A stretch of DNA of 64,000 nt from Mrakia gelida (lineage: Eukaryota > Basidiomycota > Tremellomycetes > Cystofilobasidiales > Mrakiaceae), in contig BRON01000009.1 in the NCBI GenBank assembly GCA_024345305.1, forward strand, positions 1,054,001 to 1,118,000. The letters run 5' to 3'. Made by a program: the position numbers and the translations under genes. Every line of letters starts with the position of its first letter. The stretch's first letter is position 1. Under the pieces are notes generated by a model. That model was not told the origin of the DNA. It saw only the letters and a list, made by a program, of their open reading frames with translations, and did not search any database. Below are positions 1-11,924 of this stretch, one piece after another.

Positions 1-2052
1 CGAGGGATGTAGGAGAAGCACGAACGGTATCGAGACCTTTGGACCAGTCGACGTAAGTGACCTCCAATCCCTTCGAGATCGTCTCGTCCGAGCGAAGAGC
101 AGCGTTGAACAGCTCCTTCAACGAGGTCTTGTTGCAGGAGTCGGGGTCGAGTCCTTTGGCGAAGACGAGACACCCTGAAGGGAAGTCTGACGGTGGTTGA
201 CAGGGAGATATGGTAGGGATGGTAGGAGCGGGTCCCTGAGCCGAAGAAGAAGATCCGTTCTCTGGCTCGACGACGTCCAAAGCGGCGATCCGCACCGCGT
301 CGAAGCGAATCGACTCCTTGATGTTCATCCAGTAGATTCGTTCTCGTTCGCCTGAGACGAGTTCGGCGAGGATGGGAGGATCTGAGGGAGATATATGGTA
401 GGCAGGAGTGGAAGTGAGGGAGCTGAGGAGGTGAGAGGCGAGAGAGGGAGTGGAGAGTCGAAGATGGCACTGGAGGGAGCGAAGAGGGCAAGTCGCGGAC
501 GCGTCAACGAGAGCCGATTCGAGCTTCGAAAAGAAAATTGAACGTACGCTGTCCGATCCTTTGATCCAGTCTACGTAGTCGATCTCCTTTCCTTCTGGTA
601 GAAGGGAGTTGAAGAGCGTCTTGAGAGCGGTTTTGTTGGTTTGAGGGTCGACGTTTTTGAGGTAGAGGAGACAGGAGGATGGGAATTGAGGGGATGGCGC
701 TTTGAAGGACGTTGTAGCTTTTGGAGGGTAGTGAGAAGGGGTGTAGGTGTTGGTGGAAGATCGAGAGGAGGGATGGGCGTGAGGAGGCTGGTCGTGGACG
801 AACGAAGAGGTGGAGGTGGAGGTGCTCGAGAGGTGATGATGGTGGGAGGTGGTGGAAGGGAAGGTGGCGAGATGGGCGACGTATTCCTGCTCGAGACGAG
901 AGTGCTCGACCCTGGATACAGTGAAAGGAGGTCCGGTTAGAGATGGAGGTCGTCGATATGAAGATCTACAATAAGAGACGGGCGGCTCACTTCTTCAAAA
1001 CCCTGAGGCCAGCGTCGCGAGCTTCCTCCGCTTCCTTCGACACTCCTTCGACTCCCTTGACTGCTCTTTTGCCTCGACCCACAGCTCCATCCCAAGACCA
1101 CTCCTTCAGAACACTCTCAAGAGCGATCTCGTCTCGCAGTACGATCCAGACGAAGTTTCGGTAGATGAGTCCGCCGAACGAGAGGGATTGAACGACGGGT
1201 TGGATCGAGGAGGGCGAGGAAGACTTGAAGAGGGAGATGAGGAAGAGAAGGATTTGAGGGTAGGATCGGAGATGAGGAGGAAGGTTTTCCTGCAGAGAGA
1301 AGATGAGATGGGACCGATCGATCAGTTTCACGTCTCCAAGCGAGGTGACAGGGAGGAAGAAGAGACGACGAACGAGATACAACGTCCTCTCCTCCCATGG
1401 CTCGTCGTTCTTGCCAGATCGAGCTTGTTCCGTCCCCCAATCACACCTGCCGATCTCTATCCCAGGTTCTCCATAGCTCTTGGTTCCTCCCCAAGCCCTT
1501 GGTTCGGTGATCGCGAGCCTGGTTCGAAGAAGACCAGGTGTTCCTAGTTGACGAAGAGCGCGAGTGAGAGTGGGATGAGGAAGAGTAGCGATGGAGGAGA
1601 GGTGAGGGTGGGTGGCGAGGAGGTAGGTGAGAGGTATAACTGTCGACCGAGGTGGGGGCAGCTTCAGCTTCGGCTATGCAAGAAGGAGAGGGAGGGAACG
1701 ACGTACATCCTTCATTTTGGTTTGCTCGAGCGACGAGGTGGAGCTCATCCTTTGTCCAGAGAGCGTGGTCGGAGAAGACGAGCTCCAGCAAAGCAACAGC
1801 TTGGACCTCGACGTCCTTCGATTCGGATACAGAGCGCCTGTCAACCGTTTTGACGTCTGGTACGGGTGTTGGGCGGGCCGGAGCGAGGGTAGAAGGTGAA
1901 GGGGAAGGGAGGGACGTTGAGCTCGACGAAGCTGAAGGAACACCTGCTGTAGAAGGTGGGGGAGGAGGAGGAGGGAGAGCAGAAGCTAGCGAGCTTGACG
2001 ACTGGCCAGACTTGGGTGCTTGCTTCCTCTTGACTGCTCGAGGGACGAACAT
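1..2052 (-). CDS. La-related protein (LARP) with tandem xRRM-like domains, partial
   Basis: Start ATG at 2052-2050; the gene runs off the window at base 1, probably inside an intron. The N-terminus is basic, then low-complexity Pro/Ser. A La-motif-like segment follows (VFSDHALWTKDELHLVA, then a phase-1 intron at about 1711-1645, then FIPLTYLLATHPHLS). Next is a degenerate RRM-like stretch around 1380-1100. After an intron with a CTAAC branch site come two similar modules: CLLYLKNVDPQTNKTALKTL and CLVFAKGLDPDSCNKTSLKE, each ending in YVDWxKGxD. That pattern resembles the xRRM of LARP7/Pof8, which binds the 3' end of Pol III or telomerase RNAs. Both modules are interrupted at the same site just after YVDWxKGxD. 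What is seen: La-like segment plus duplicated module. What is inferred: nuclear RNA binding, perhaps U6 or telomerase RNA. It could instead be a diverged genuine La or another LARP. Confidence 0.7.
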
Positions 2053-2668
2053 GCCGCTCCGGAAAATGAAGAAGAGAAGGAGGAGAAGGAGAGGAGGTCG
2101 AGTCGTGGACGTTAGGGGTGAGCTCGACGATAAATGAAGCACGGCGAAACCGTCGACATCTGATATGAAAAATGGAAAAATTGCTTCAGAGAGGCAAAGT
2201 TCAATAGGCAAGGTATTCAGCCTGACCGAAAAAAGTCAGTCGCGCAGGAGACAGGGGCAAACGAAGGGCCGAGATCTAGGCGGACCTTCGGCAGCTTCGT
2301 CGTTTTCGAGCTCGCCCTCCTTCTCCTTCACCTCGACCACCATCGTCGATTCGACGAGCTTCGTCGGCACGCCACAAGCCTCCTCCTCATCTGCGCTGTT
2401 TCGCTGACCTCCAGCTCTTGAAGGCTCGGACAGAAACGGAGCTCTCTTTAGCTCTGATTGATCAAAGCAGTCTCGACGACTGGACTTCCCTCCTTCCCTC
2501 CCCATCACCTTCCCTCAGCAGCTGGGGCCAATGAGGAGGACTCGGTTCTCTGGGAAGCGGACGGACCAGTCGCTGACCTTCCTTTTCCTCGATTCTCAAG
2601 TTTTCTCTCGAGCTACCTACCACACTTCAACGTCCCTTCACAAATCAGACCTCCCTTCTTGCTTCAAG
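2053..2668. promoter_or_regulatory. Divergent intergenic region, LARP / ZNG1-like gene
   Basis: About 616 bases between two divergent start codons. It is pyrimidine-rich on the plus strand toward the second gene, with a CTGAC branch-like site and an AG near 2573-2610 that could mark a 5'-UTR intron. I see no reading frame that splices into either neighbour and no RNA gene. Confidence 0.5.
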
Positions 2669-5530
2669 ATGCCCATAGCCGTCCCTCCTTCCTCTCCCTC
2701 GCCTTCAGCTCGATCCACAGACGCGTCCCTCCTTCCAGTCACTCTTCTCAGTGGATTCCTAGGAGCTGGAAAGACGACCTTGCTGGAGTACATTCTCAAG
2801 AGCAAAGATCACGGTTTGCGATGTGGTGAGTCGACCCGACTCTCCATTCCCTTCGACCTCTCCTTCTCTGGTAGCTGATCTCATTCCTCGACGCGTCTTT
2901 CCAGCCATCATCGTCAACGACATCGGCGCGCTTAACGTGAGTCGAGATGCCTTCGTTCTCATTGGGCCTTCCCCTCCCTCGCCCGACTCGTTCGACGAGC
3001 CTCGCAAAAGCTCACCTCGACTTCTCCTTCTTCCTCTCCCACTCCGAACAGATCGACGGAGCTCTCATCACGAACCACAACGTCAAGCAGAAGGAGGAGA
3101 CTCTTATTCAGATGCAGAACGGTCAGTGCGATGCTTTTCGTTCGAGTTGCCCAAGCGCAAACGCTGACCTCGCCGTCCTCGTCATTTCGTTTCTTCACTG
3201 CTTTTTCCGTCTTCCCTTCCTCTTTCCCACCTCTTTCTTCCCTCAGGTTGCATCTGCTGCACTCTTCGTGGAGATCTTCTCGAGGAGATTGCTGATCTGG
3301 CCGAGAAGAAGGAGTTTGAGTGAGTTCATCGCCTCGTCTCTTCCTCGTTTACGTAGTTTCGACCTCACTGACACACCCATCTCTGCTGCAGCTACCTGAT
3401 CATTGAGTCAACAGGTGTATCAGAGCCAATGCAGGTCGCTGAAACGTTCAGGTAAGCTCGTTTCGCTCTTTCTGCGACGCGTTCGAACCAGCGAAGGAGC
3501 GGCTGACTTCTCTCCCTCTCTTCTCGTTTCAGCGCTGAGTTCTCGGAACAGATGGCCGCCGAAGACATCGAGGCATCCCTCCCCTCAGATTCTACACCCG
3601 AGTCGAAGATCAAGCTGGCCAAGATCCTTAGCGAGGGAGGTCTGAGCAAGATTTCGCGCTTGGACACCTGCGTGACCGTCGTTGACTGCACCACCGTGAG
3701 TCCTTCTCAAGTCTCCGGACCTTCTCTTAACATCTCTGACCTGCTTCCATCTTTGCCTGCCTCAGTTCATGGGCGATTTCGACACCACCGACTTCCTCTC
3801 CGATCGAAACAAGGACGTCGGCGAGGAAGATGAGAGGAACATCACCGATCTGTGAGTCCTTTCCCCTCTATCTCTCCATGATATTTCGAATCTGACTCCC
3901 TTTCCCTATCTTCACCCTTTCCAGACTCGTCGATCAAATCGAGTTCGCCACAGTCATCCTCATCAACAAAACGGACGTCGTCGCGAAGGAGGACGTCGCG
4001 AGAGTTCGTGGACTTGTCTCATCACTCAACCCAACAGCGAAGATCTTCGAGACAATTCGATCTCGGGTGGACCTCAAGGAGATTCTCAGTGAGTTCGCTT
4101 ATCTCTCCCCAACAGGCGTCTCGATGTTTCGAACGAATCTGACCCCTCGTTTCGACGTTTCGATCTCCATCCCGTCTCCTCTCCAGACACCGGCAAATTT
4201 TCGTTCGAGGAAGCTGCTACTGGGGCAGGATGGCTTCAGTCTCTCAAGGAGTCGAACCGAGTCAAGTGGACTGGTCCTGATGGAGTCGTGAAGATGGTTC
4301 CGAAGCCCGAGACGGAAGGTTCGTCGCGTCTCGTCTCATCCTCTATTCTCCTTCGTCTCGCTGCTCACGTCTGACTTCGTCGTTCCCCTTCACCTCTTTC
4401 TCCAGAGTACGGAATCGGATCCTTCGTCTACCGAGCTCGACGTCCCTTCCACCCTGAGCGACTCTGGCATCTCGTCAGCGAACCTTTCGTCGTCGTGAGT
4501 TTTGACTTTCCTCTTCGACGGCTCGCTCGACCCAACTGACGCCGTCCTCCCTTCCTTCTTTCTCAGATCCAAAACGAGTTCGTCGAAGACGAAGAGGACG
4601 ACGAGTCAGGCTCGGACGCGTCTGAGAACGAAGACGAGGACGAGGACATGGACGCGAACGGTCAACCTCAGCTGGATCTCCCTGGTCGACTGGCCTTCAA
4701 GCGCGCCTCTCCCGTCTTCAAGTCCCTCCTTCGATCCAAGGGTTTCCTCTGGCTCGCAACAAGACCGAAGGTCAGCGGCGAGTGGTCGCAAGCCGGAGTG
4801 ATGTATACTTTGCAAGGAGTGAGTCTTTCTTACGCTTCTCGTACTCTCTCGCCCCTTTCCTCCCTCGTCCCTTCCTCGCCGCTCCCAAAGCGACACGCTG
4901 ACACGACTGTCTCTTTTCGTGCAGGGAACTCGATGGCTCTGCTGCGAGGACGAGTCGACGTGGCCGATGAGCGATAACCCAGAGGTGGTCCGAGCGATCA
5001 AGGCTGACTTCGAGGGAGCTTGGGGGGATCGTGAGTCCTTCTTTCTGCCTCTTTCTTCTTTCACTCGGACGTTCGCTGACTCAGGTCTTCTTTTGGTTGC
5101 TTCGCAGGACGACAAGAGATCGTGTTCATCGGAGAAAAGATGGATCACGACCTCCTCACCAAAACTCTCGACGCCTGTCTCCTGAACGACGGCGAGTTCC
5201 GACAGTGGGAGCAGGTTCGTTCAGTTTATCTCTCTCTCCCAACTACATACTCTATCCCTGTCGCTGACCTCCTAATTCTCGTTTCTTCGTCTCCCACAGG
5301 TCATGAAATCCAAACGCAGCTACGCGAAGCAGGTCGAACGCCTCGTCGAGCTCTTCACCGACGGGTGGGAGGACTGGCAGGACCCTGGACTCGAGGAGGA
5401 GGAGGCGCTCGAGGCTGCTAAAGAGGAGGAGGAGAAGAGGAAGTTGAAGGAGAAGAGGAAGGCGACGCTGGAGTTGATGAAGAAGCACGAGGGTCACAAG
5501 CATTCGAAGGGGAAGGGGAAGAGGGTTTAG
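2669..5530 (+). CDS. ZNG1: CobW/CBWD-family zinc metallochaperone GTPase (ZNG1-like)
   Basis: About 570 residues in roughly 13 exons. The Walker A motif GFLGAGKTT is at residues 29-37, followed by IIVNDIGALN, then NHNVKQKEETLIQMQNG leading into the CICC metal-binding motif (CxCC) at about residue 88. ESTGVSEP and the guanine-specificity NKTD at about residue 232 follow. The second half has the CobW C-terminal domain (RARRPFHPERLW and GFLWLATRP), with an acidic insert between its halves. The protein ends in a Lys/Glu-rich coiled coil and a His/Lys tail (HEGHKHSKGKGK) that may bind metal. In this family GTP hydrolysis delivers zinc to client proteins such as methionine aminopeptidase. The start was chosen because it is the first ATG giving the Pro/Ser leader before Walker A. 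All introns keep phase, and the gene looks intact. Confidence 0.9.
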
Positions 5531-5755
5531 CTTAGCTTTGACTCGAGTCACACTGCATCATGATCTATCTTGCTCTCTGGCATGCATGGGAACTCAAGAA
5601 CATCCGAAGAAACGACAAAAGAAAACAACAACGCCCTCTTGCTTCGACGCGTCTTTCCTCTCCTCGCGTCGTTGATTCGCATTTGTCCTCTCCAACGTTC
5701 AGCTTCTCTCCTTCCCTTCTCCTTTCCCTTCCCCTTCTCTTCGGTTCAAGCTAGC

Positions 5756-8700
5756 ATGGTCAAGGGCCATCTCTCTACCAAGGTCCCCAACGTCCGACTT
5801 CGAGCTCAACCTCAGCAACCCAAGGCGTCGGCTTCGACAGGAGCAGGAAGCTCGAAGGGAGGGAGGAAGGGAGGAGCAGCGGGAGGTCGGAAACGAGGGC
5901 ATGAGAAACAAGGTGAGCTCGAGCTTCTCCTTCGCGAGAGGCTGATGGGAGGTAGATGTAGGTAATGGTGAGGAGACAAGATCGAAGAAGGTCTGCTTAG
6001 AGTCTGGTGAGAGGTCAAGGAGCAGGAAGGGAAGACGAGAGGAAGGGAAGGGAGGGGAGGGAGAGCGAAGGTCGTCCTCCCTTCTGCTCTGATGAGGGGA
6101 GCGCCTTGCCTCTCCATCTAGACTCCAGAACTGAGCCTGTCATCTTCTCAAGCGGTGTGAGAGCTGAGAGATGAGGAGTCGAAGGAAGGTCGTGCTTCGA
6201 CAACAACTCTCCTTCCCGGTGAGCTCGAGCTCAAACGCTGACGATCCATGCTTCCCTTACCCTCCTTCAGACGCTCTAGAAGAAGAAGAAGAAGAAGACC
6301 CGAATGAAGAAACAACCGAGTCTCTAAACAATGTCTTCAGACCGTTCGCTGGCGTCGTAGTCTGTTTCACTGGAGTAAGGGATAAGGTCCGTCTGCCTCT
6401 CATCCCCTCCCTCCCTCCTGCCTCCCTTCCCTGCGCTCGTTCGCCTCGCTGAACCAGATGCGTTTCTCTACACAGGCTTCGCTATACTCGATGGCTACTG
6501 AACTCGGAGCTCGCGTGGAATCCAGTTTGACGGACACCACCACCCATCTCGTCGCTTGCGAGTTCACCTCTGAGAAGTACAAGGTTCGACCTCACCCTCC
6601 CTCCGTTCTTCCTCCCTTTGTTCGCGATGCTGGTTGCTTACTCTGCTCCCTGGCGATCTCATCAGGTCTCGCTATCTCTCGGACTCCCAATCCTCACGCC
6701 CGACTGGATTCGTCAAACCCACGCAACCTGGAGAGACGGAGGAGACGTGAGCTTGACGGAGGTGAGCTCGACTGTTTCCTCCCTGCCTCCTTCGCCCTTC
6801 GCGAACTCAAGCTGACTTCTCTCTCCTTCCCTCCACTCAGTCGATCTCGCTGCATCGCCTACCAGCCTTCCAAGGTCTTCGTATCTGTCTCTCTGGGTTC
6901 CCAACTGGTTCGTGGTACTCTTCGTTTTCGTTGAAGTCGGCTCCTTCGCGTCAAGCTCACCTCGCGTCCCTTCTTTCTCTTCAGGAACTCAACGAGACAC
7001 CATGATCGCTCTCATCGACTCCCTCCAAGGAGAATACTCTGGAGGACTTGATTTCACCTGCACCCACCTCATCTCCGACTACGACAAGTCTGACAAGATC
7101 GAGTTCGTCCTCAATCGCTTTCGTCTCCCTCCGAGTCTCCTTGTCGATCCTGACCTTCTTCTTCTTTCTCTCCGCTTAGATTCGCCAAACGAGTCAACGC
7201 CGACTTCCTTCTGAACAAGGTTCAAGGGAAACCTCCTCCCAAGCGAACGGTCGCCAAGCTCGTCGACGATGGACTCGGAATCGGAGGGAAGAAGCGAGTC
7301 GAGTACGAGAGGGAACAGGTCTCGATCAAGATCGTGCGACCGGAGTGGTTCTGGGACTGTGTGGGAGCTCATGGTGAGTGTTCTCTCGTTGACTGAAAGC
7401 TTCGTGAGTCGATCACTGTGCTGATGATCTCCGTTTCTGTTCTCTAGGTCGCTGGAACGAGGACGAGTACGAGATCTCGAGACCTGCGAGTGGGATCACG
7501 CCCAAGAACGTCCCTCGTGAGTTTTCGCTCTCCTCCGCCGCTCTTTGGAGATCATTTCTGACCGAGATCTTTCCTTTTGCTTCGCCAGAGTTCATCCCTC
7601 CTCGAGACATCGCTCTTCGTGGAAAGGACTCCACCCTCTTTGGTCTCGCCGACTCCCTCGTCGCAGAATCGACCTCGGCGGCAGCAGCAGCAACCCCGAT
7701 ACTCGTCGCGGCTGGAGACGAACGCAACGAGCCGGCTGTGATGAAACGACGTCGCCAAGGAGGAGGAGCAGCACCTGGAGCCTCTCTCGTTCAGGACATC
7801 CTCGGAACAGCTGGACCATCAGACGCTTCAACATCGAAACGCCGTCGCGTCGTGGAAGACGACGACGACGACGACGACGACGACCTCCCAGCCGTCGGAG
7901 ACATCGGAAAGATGGCTCGTAGAGCTTCCTCGGATCAAGCCTTACCTTCAAAGTCGACGGGAAGCGCCATCGCTCAAGCTCAACTCGGTCGGATGCTCTC
8001 GAAAGCTCGTTCGACTTCCTTCGCGTCGACCGCCAACGCCATTCCTTCGGCTCTCGGAATCGGACCCTCCCTCGTCCCAGCAGGAGCCAACTCCAGTCGT
8101 TCATCATCATCGTCGACGGCTCCCATCTCCTCTCCTTTCGCCGGACTACGCTTCCTTCTGAAGTGCGGCATGAAGCAGGTTCGGAGCGATATGGAGAGGT
8201 GCATTCCGATCTTGGGAGGTGTGATCGTGAAGGACGAGGAGAAGGAGGTAGGGAAAGGTGTGGACTACGTGATAGTCAAGCTGAATCGGTGAGTTCCAAC
8301 GAGCCAGCTTTACGGGAGAGCGACGAGAACGCGTCTCGATCTGACCTCTCGTTGATCCTTTCTCAGTGGCAAGCCTCGCATCTCCCTCCCGTCTCAAACC
8401 TCCTCGTCGCGCCCCCATCCTCGCTTCGTCACTCAGCACTGGGTCGAGAGCTGCTACCGAGACGACAAGCTCTGTCCACTCGAGAGCTTCCGCCATCATA
8501 CTCCAGTGACGGTTCCCATCCCGATTCCAGGTGCGTCGCGTCTCGTTTCGTGTACTCCCCTATTCGCGACGAGGGAACGGACCTCTCTTCGTTCCTTCTT
8601 CTCTGCAGGTGCCGAGTCAATCATCCTCTCGGCTACCAAGGTTCCCTTCCGGATGCAGGCCTGTATGGAGAATCTCGTCGGGTGTTTGGGTGAGTCGTCT

Positions 8701-10435
8701 CTCCCTCTTCCTTTTCGACACGACGCTCGAGCTGACCTTCATCTTCTCGTTCAGGCGGAACCTACGACGCGACCTTCTCTCGACGGGTTACCCACCTCGT
8801 CTGTTCTCCTGACGAGGTCGAGGGTCAGAAGTACAACCTCGCTCTTAAATGGGGAATTCCCATCGTCAGTCCCGAGTGGATGATCAGGATGTCGGACGAG
8901 GGACGGATCCCTGAGCTTCGAGAATTCGTTCTGGGAGCCTCGACTTGCATCGGTGAGTCTACAGTCTACTGGTTTCTGTCTTGAACTCGGACTGACTCAA
9001 ATCCTTCTGCGTTCGCCGTCTCTAGACAAAGTGGATCGAACCGCCGTCGACCGAATGCCTGTTCCCGAGTTGGGAAGGTCGGATTCCAACACCTCGACGA
9101 ATCGTTCCCTCTCCAGGGTTCCTTCCATCCCAGACGGCGGTCTCACTCTCCCCACCGCTCTCGGATCCACTCCTACTCTCATCGACAAGGACCCCAGCCC
9201 TGGTCGAGAGCTCTCCCCAACCGTCCTCTCCCCTCCTCCCATCCCATCCAAACCTCTCACCTCCAGTCGGTCCCTCGCCGGAATCTCCTCTCCATCCCGA
9301 TCCCATCAAGCTCGTCCTCCACCCTCACCCAAACGTTCAACATCCAAACGCGCGGAATCTTTCGACTCGCCTCTCTCACCACCTCAACGCGTCGCAACCT
9401 CTCGACTCCTCAACGACGCGTTCCCCGACGCCAACGCCACTCCCAACCCTCTCCCCGTCACCATCATCACCACCGTAGCATCCTCTCCCACCACTTCTTC
9501 CTCAAAGCTCCTCCCGGTCCCTCCACCACTTCAAGAACCCATCATCTCCCCTGCCTCGACCAAAGTCGTTGCCGCCCTCGCGTCCGGATCATCCTCATCA
9601 AGCTCGAACGCTGGCTCTTCCGTAGTAAGGACGGACTCAGGTGGATCAGGAGGACTGTTGTCGGCTGTGGCCAAGGGGAAGAAGAGGGAGAGGGTTTCGA
9701 AGGCGCCTGCGTTGACGGATGATCTGAAGGAGATGATCGATCGGATGGGAGAGGCGAAGAAGGAGCCTCTGCTTCCTGCAAGGGAGGTCGACGAGAGGGT
9801 GAGCTTCAGCTTTCACTCGTGCTCAGCTTTATTCTTGCCCGAGCTGACCCTTCATCGTCTTCTTCTCGGTCTCCAGGCTTCGAAGAGGAAGCGAGTTCTC
9901 GGACGACCAGGTCGAGTGAGTTCAGCCGCGACGACTCGCCTTTGCTTTGCCTTCCCCTCGACTGACATCCTTCTTCTTCTTCGTCCTCGCTCAGGCCACC
10001 CGCTCTCCATCCACCTCCATCTCCCACAGCAACGCCGACGGTCTCTCTCCCAACCACTCTCCCGCCAAATCCACCACCTCCTCGAAACGACTCTCCCCTC
10101 CTCCTCCCGTCTTCCCTCCAGCAACCTACCACGCCAACTCCCCTCCCTCCTCCTTCCAGCAACGCTACTCCAACGAACCCGAAGACGGGAACGAGTCTCT
10201 TCGGGTGGTGTACGACGATCCCGAGGCGAGGAGAGAGAAGCAGAGGATCATGGACGCGTTGAGGAGAGGGGAGATGGCGAGGAGAGGAGAGACGTGGGAG
10301 GAGGAGGGAGATAGCCAGGAGATGATGGAGGGGATCATCGATGGTGGGAAGAGTGTGGAGACGAGCGTGGTGGAGGAGGAGGAGAGTCAGGTCACGGTGG
10401 GTGGGAGGAGGAAGAGTGCGAGGGTGAGGAAGTAG
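5756..10435 (+). CDS. Multi-BRCT replication/checkpoint scaffold (TopBP1/Dpb11/Rad4-like)
   Basis: Starts MVKGHLSTKVPNVRLR, a basic tail, then an acidic stretch. BRCT1 is FAGVVVCFTGVRDK, then DTTTHLVA and LPILTPDWIRQT. BRCT2 is FQGLRICLSGF, then CTHLISDYDKSDKIEF and IVRPEWFWDC. A disordered linker with a nine-Asp run follows. BRCT3 is FAGLRFLLKCGM, then KGVDYVIVKLNR and FVTQHWVESCYR. BRCT4 starts at GAESIILSATKVP and includes RVTHLVCSPDEVEGQKYNLA and PIVSPEWMIRM. Two BRCT pairs followed by a long Ser/Pro-rich tail match fungal Dpb11/Rad4. Those proteins bind phosphorylated Sld3/Sld2 for origin firing and Rad9 of the 9-1-1 clamp for checkpoint activation. This is about 1,000 residues, somewhat longer than Dpb11, mostly from the tail. 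About 12 short introns all carry CTGAC branch sites. Family assignment is confident; the exact phosphopeptide partners are inferred. Confidence 0.85.
7858..7884 (+). repeat. (GAC)9 in-frame trinucleotide repeat
   Basis: Nine perfect GAC units encode an Asp run inside the linker of the BRCT protein, just after a KRRR basic patch. Being in frame, slippage would change length without breaking the protein. Confidence 0.95.
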
Positions 10436-10655
10436 GGTTGAGGTTCGGTTCGTTCGTTGTCTTCGTTTCGTTTTACATTTTGCTTTGTGTTGCATCGTCC
10501 CCTTTTCTCGTTCATTTGGGTCCTATCTTTCTTACCGTACTTCTTTTGCATGCTCGTCTCTTCTACCGTCTTTCTTTCTGGTTGTTCGGCAGCAACGAAG
10601 AACAGACGAATTGAGGCGGTCGTCGAAGCAAGATCAACCTCATCCGATTGCGTCC

Positions 10656-11736
10656 CTATTGCCCCAGCTTACTCTCAAACCCACCAACCCCCAACCCTCC
10701 GACCTTGTGATCTACGGGTCTCGAGTTACTCTCGTACACCACCCCCGTCGGAACTTCTCGTCTCAGCTTCAACGCGTCTCCCGAGAAGGAAACGTAGGTG
10801 ATTCGAATGGGAGTGTCTTCCTCGTACGACGAGGAGGTGGGAGTTGGGAAGTGGAGGGTGAGGTGGGTTATGGAGGAGAATTTGGAGATCCTGGAGGACG
10901 AAAAAGAGGGGAGAGGGAAGAGTCAGATAGAGAAGACGAGGGGACGGGGAGGAAGAACGAGCGAGGCGCAAAACGAACCTGACGTCGTAAGTCGTAGCTG
11001 CAGAGGTCTGAACGAGCGAGAACGATTGAGTTGGAGTGTGAGAGGCGAGGTCTGAGAAGTCGGGTGAGGAGTTGGCGTACTGGGAACGAAGGAAACGGGG
11101 GAGATGATCAGTCGAAGGACGCGAAAGGTGCGTCGACGTGGAAGAGCATAGAAAAAAGGACTCACGACGTTCATCTTGTCAGGACTGCTGATGCCGCCTC
11201 CTCCTATACGAATTGTTATGGATCGAAGCTTGACGGTTCCTATGAAGGGGACTTTGTGGGACGAGAAGAGATCAGCGAAGGTGCTCGAAAGAGATGGAAA
11301 GGAAGGAGGTCGACACTGACCTCGAATCATGACCTCTCCGTCGTCCTCGCTCTGGCAGTAGAGAATTTCGTCTTCGATCATGTCCCTGGATCTGTCAAAT
11401 CAGCAAAGAATGGTGAGATTGGGCTCGAAACGGCGAGGGAAGCAGAGGAGGGGGAGAGCTCAAAACGAACTTGATGACTTCTCGTCCCATCTCCTCCCTC
11501 TCAGCGTTCAGAGCTACCACGTTGTCACCTGAAGTAAAGAGGCAGTCCGTTAGCATGGTAGGAGACTCCAGTCGATATAAATCGAAGGCGAACGAACGAT
11601 CCACCTCCGAAAAGAGACTCTGCTGCTCTCCATCCGTCGAGAGGTCGTGGTCGTGGTCGTCTCCGCATCCTCCTCCTCCTCCCGAGCTGCTGCCGTGGTT
11701 GTGTCCGTGAGAGTGGTCGTGGCCGTGATGGGACAT
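10656..11736 (-). CDS. PITH-domain protein (PITHD1-like)
   Basis: Starts MSHHGHDHSHGHNHG, a His/Gly-rich leader followed by CGDDHDHD and GEQQSLFSE. This is the typical entry into a PITH domain. The spliced exons read GDNVVALNAEREEMGREVIK, then EDEILYCQSEDDGEVMIR, then FIGTVKLRSITIRIGGG, then a segment starting YANSSPDFSDLASHTPTQ, then ISKFSSITHLTLHFP. The last exon ends in FSGDALKLRREVPTGVVYES, and a short Gly-rich tail closes with the stop at 10658-10656. PITH domains are C-terminal to thioredoxin in TXNL1 and stand alone in PITHD1, where they associate with the 26S proteasome. No thioredoxin domain is present here, so this is the stand-alone form. Six exons; all boundaries fit GT-AG with CTGAC/CTAAC branch sites. 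It converges on the BRCT gene with about 220 bases between stops. Confidence 0.88.
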
Positions 11737-11924
11737 GCTTTTTCGAGTTGCTTGAAAGTTAGAGGCTGGAGAGAAGTTGACGGTTTGGGAGCACTTGCGG
11801 ACGAAATTCGGTGAGCTCGACTGTCCCTTCCTTCCCTCTCTTTCGGACCCAATCCACGACACCGGTCTACCTCTATCTCGTGTTCGACCCTCCTCTGCAC
11901 CTTCCTCGACCTTCCATTCAGCCC

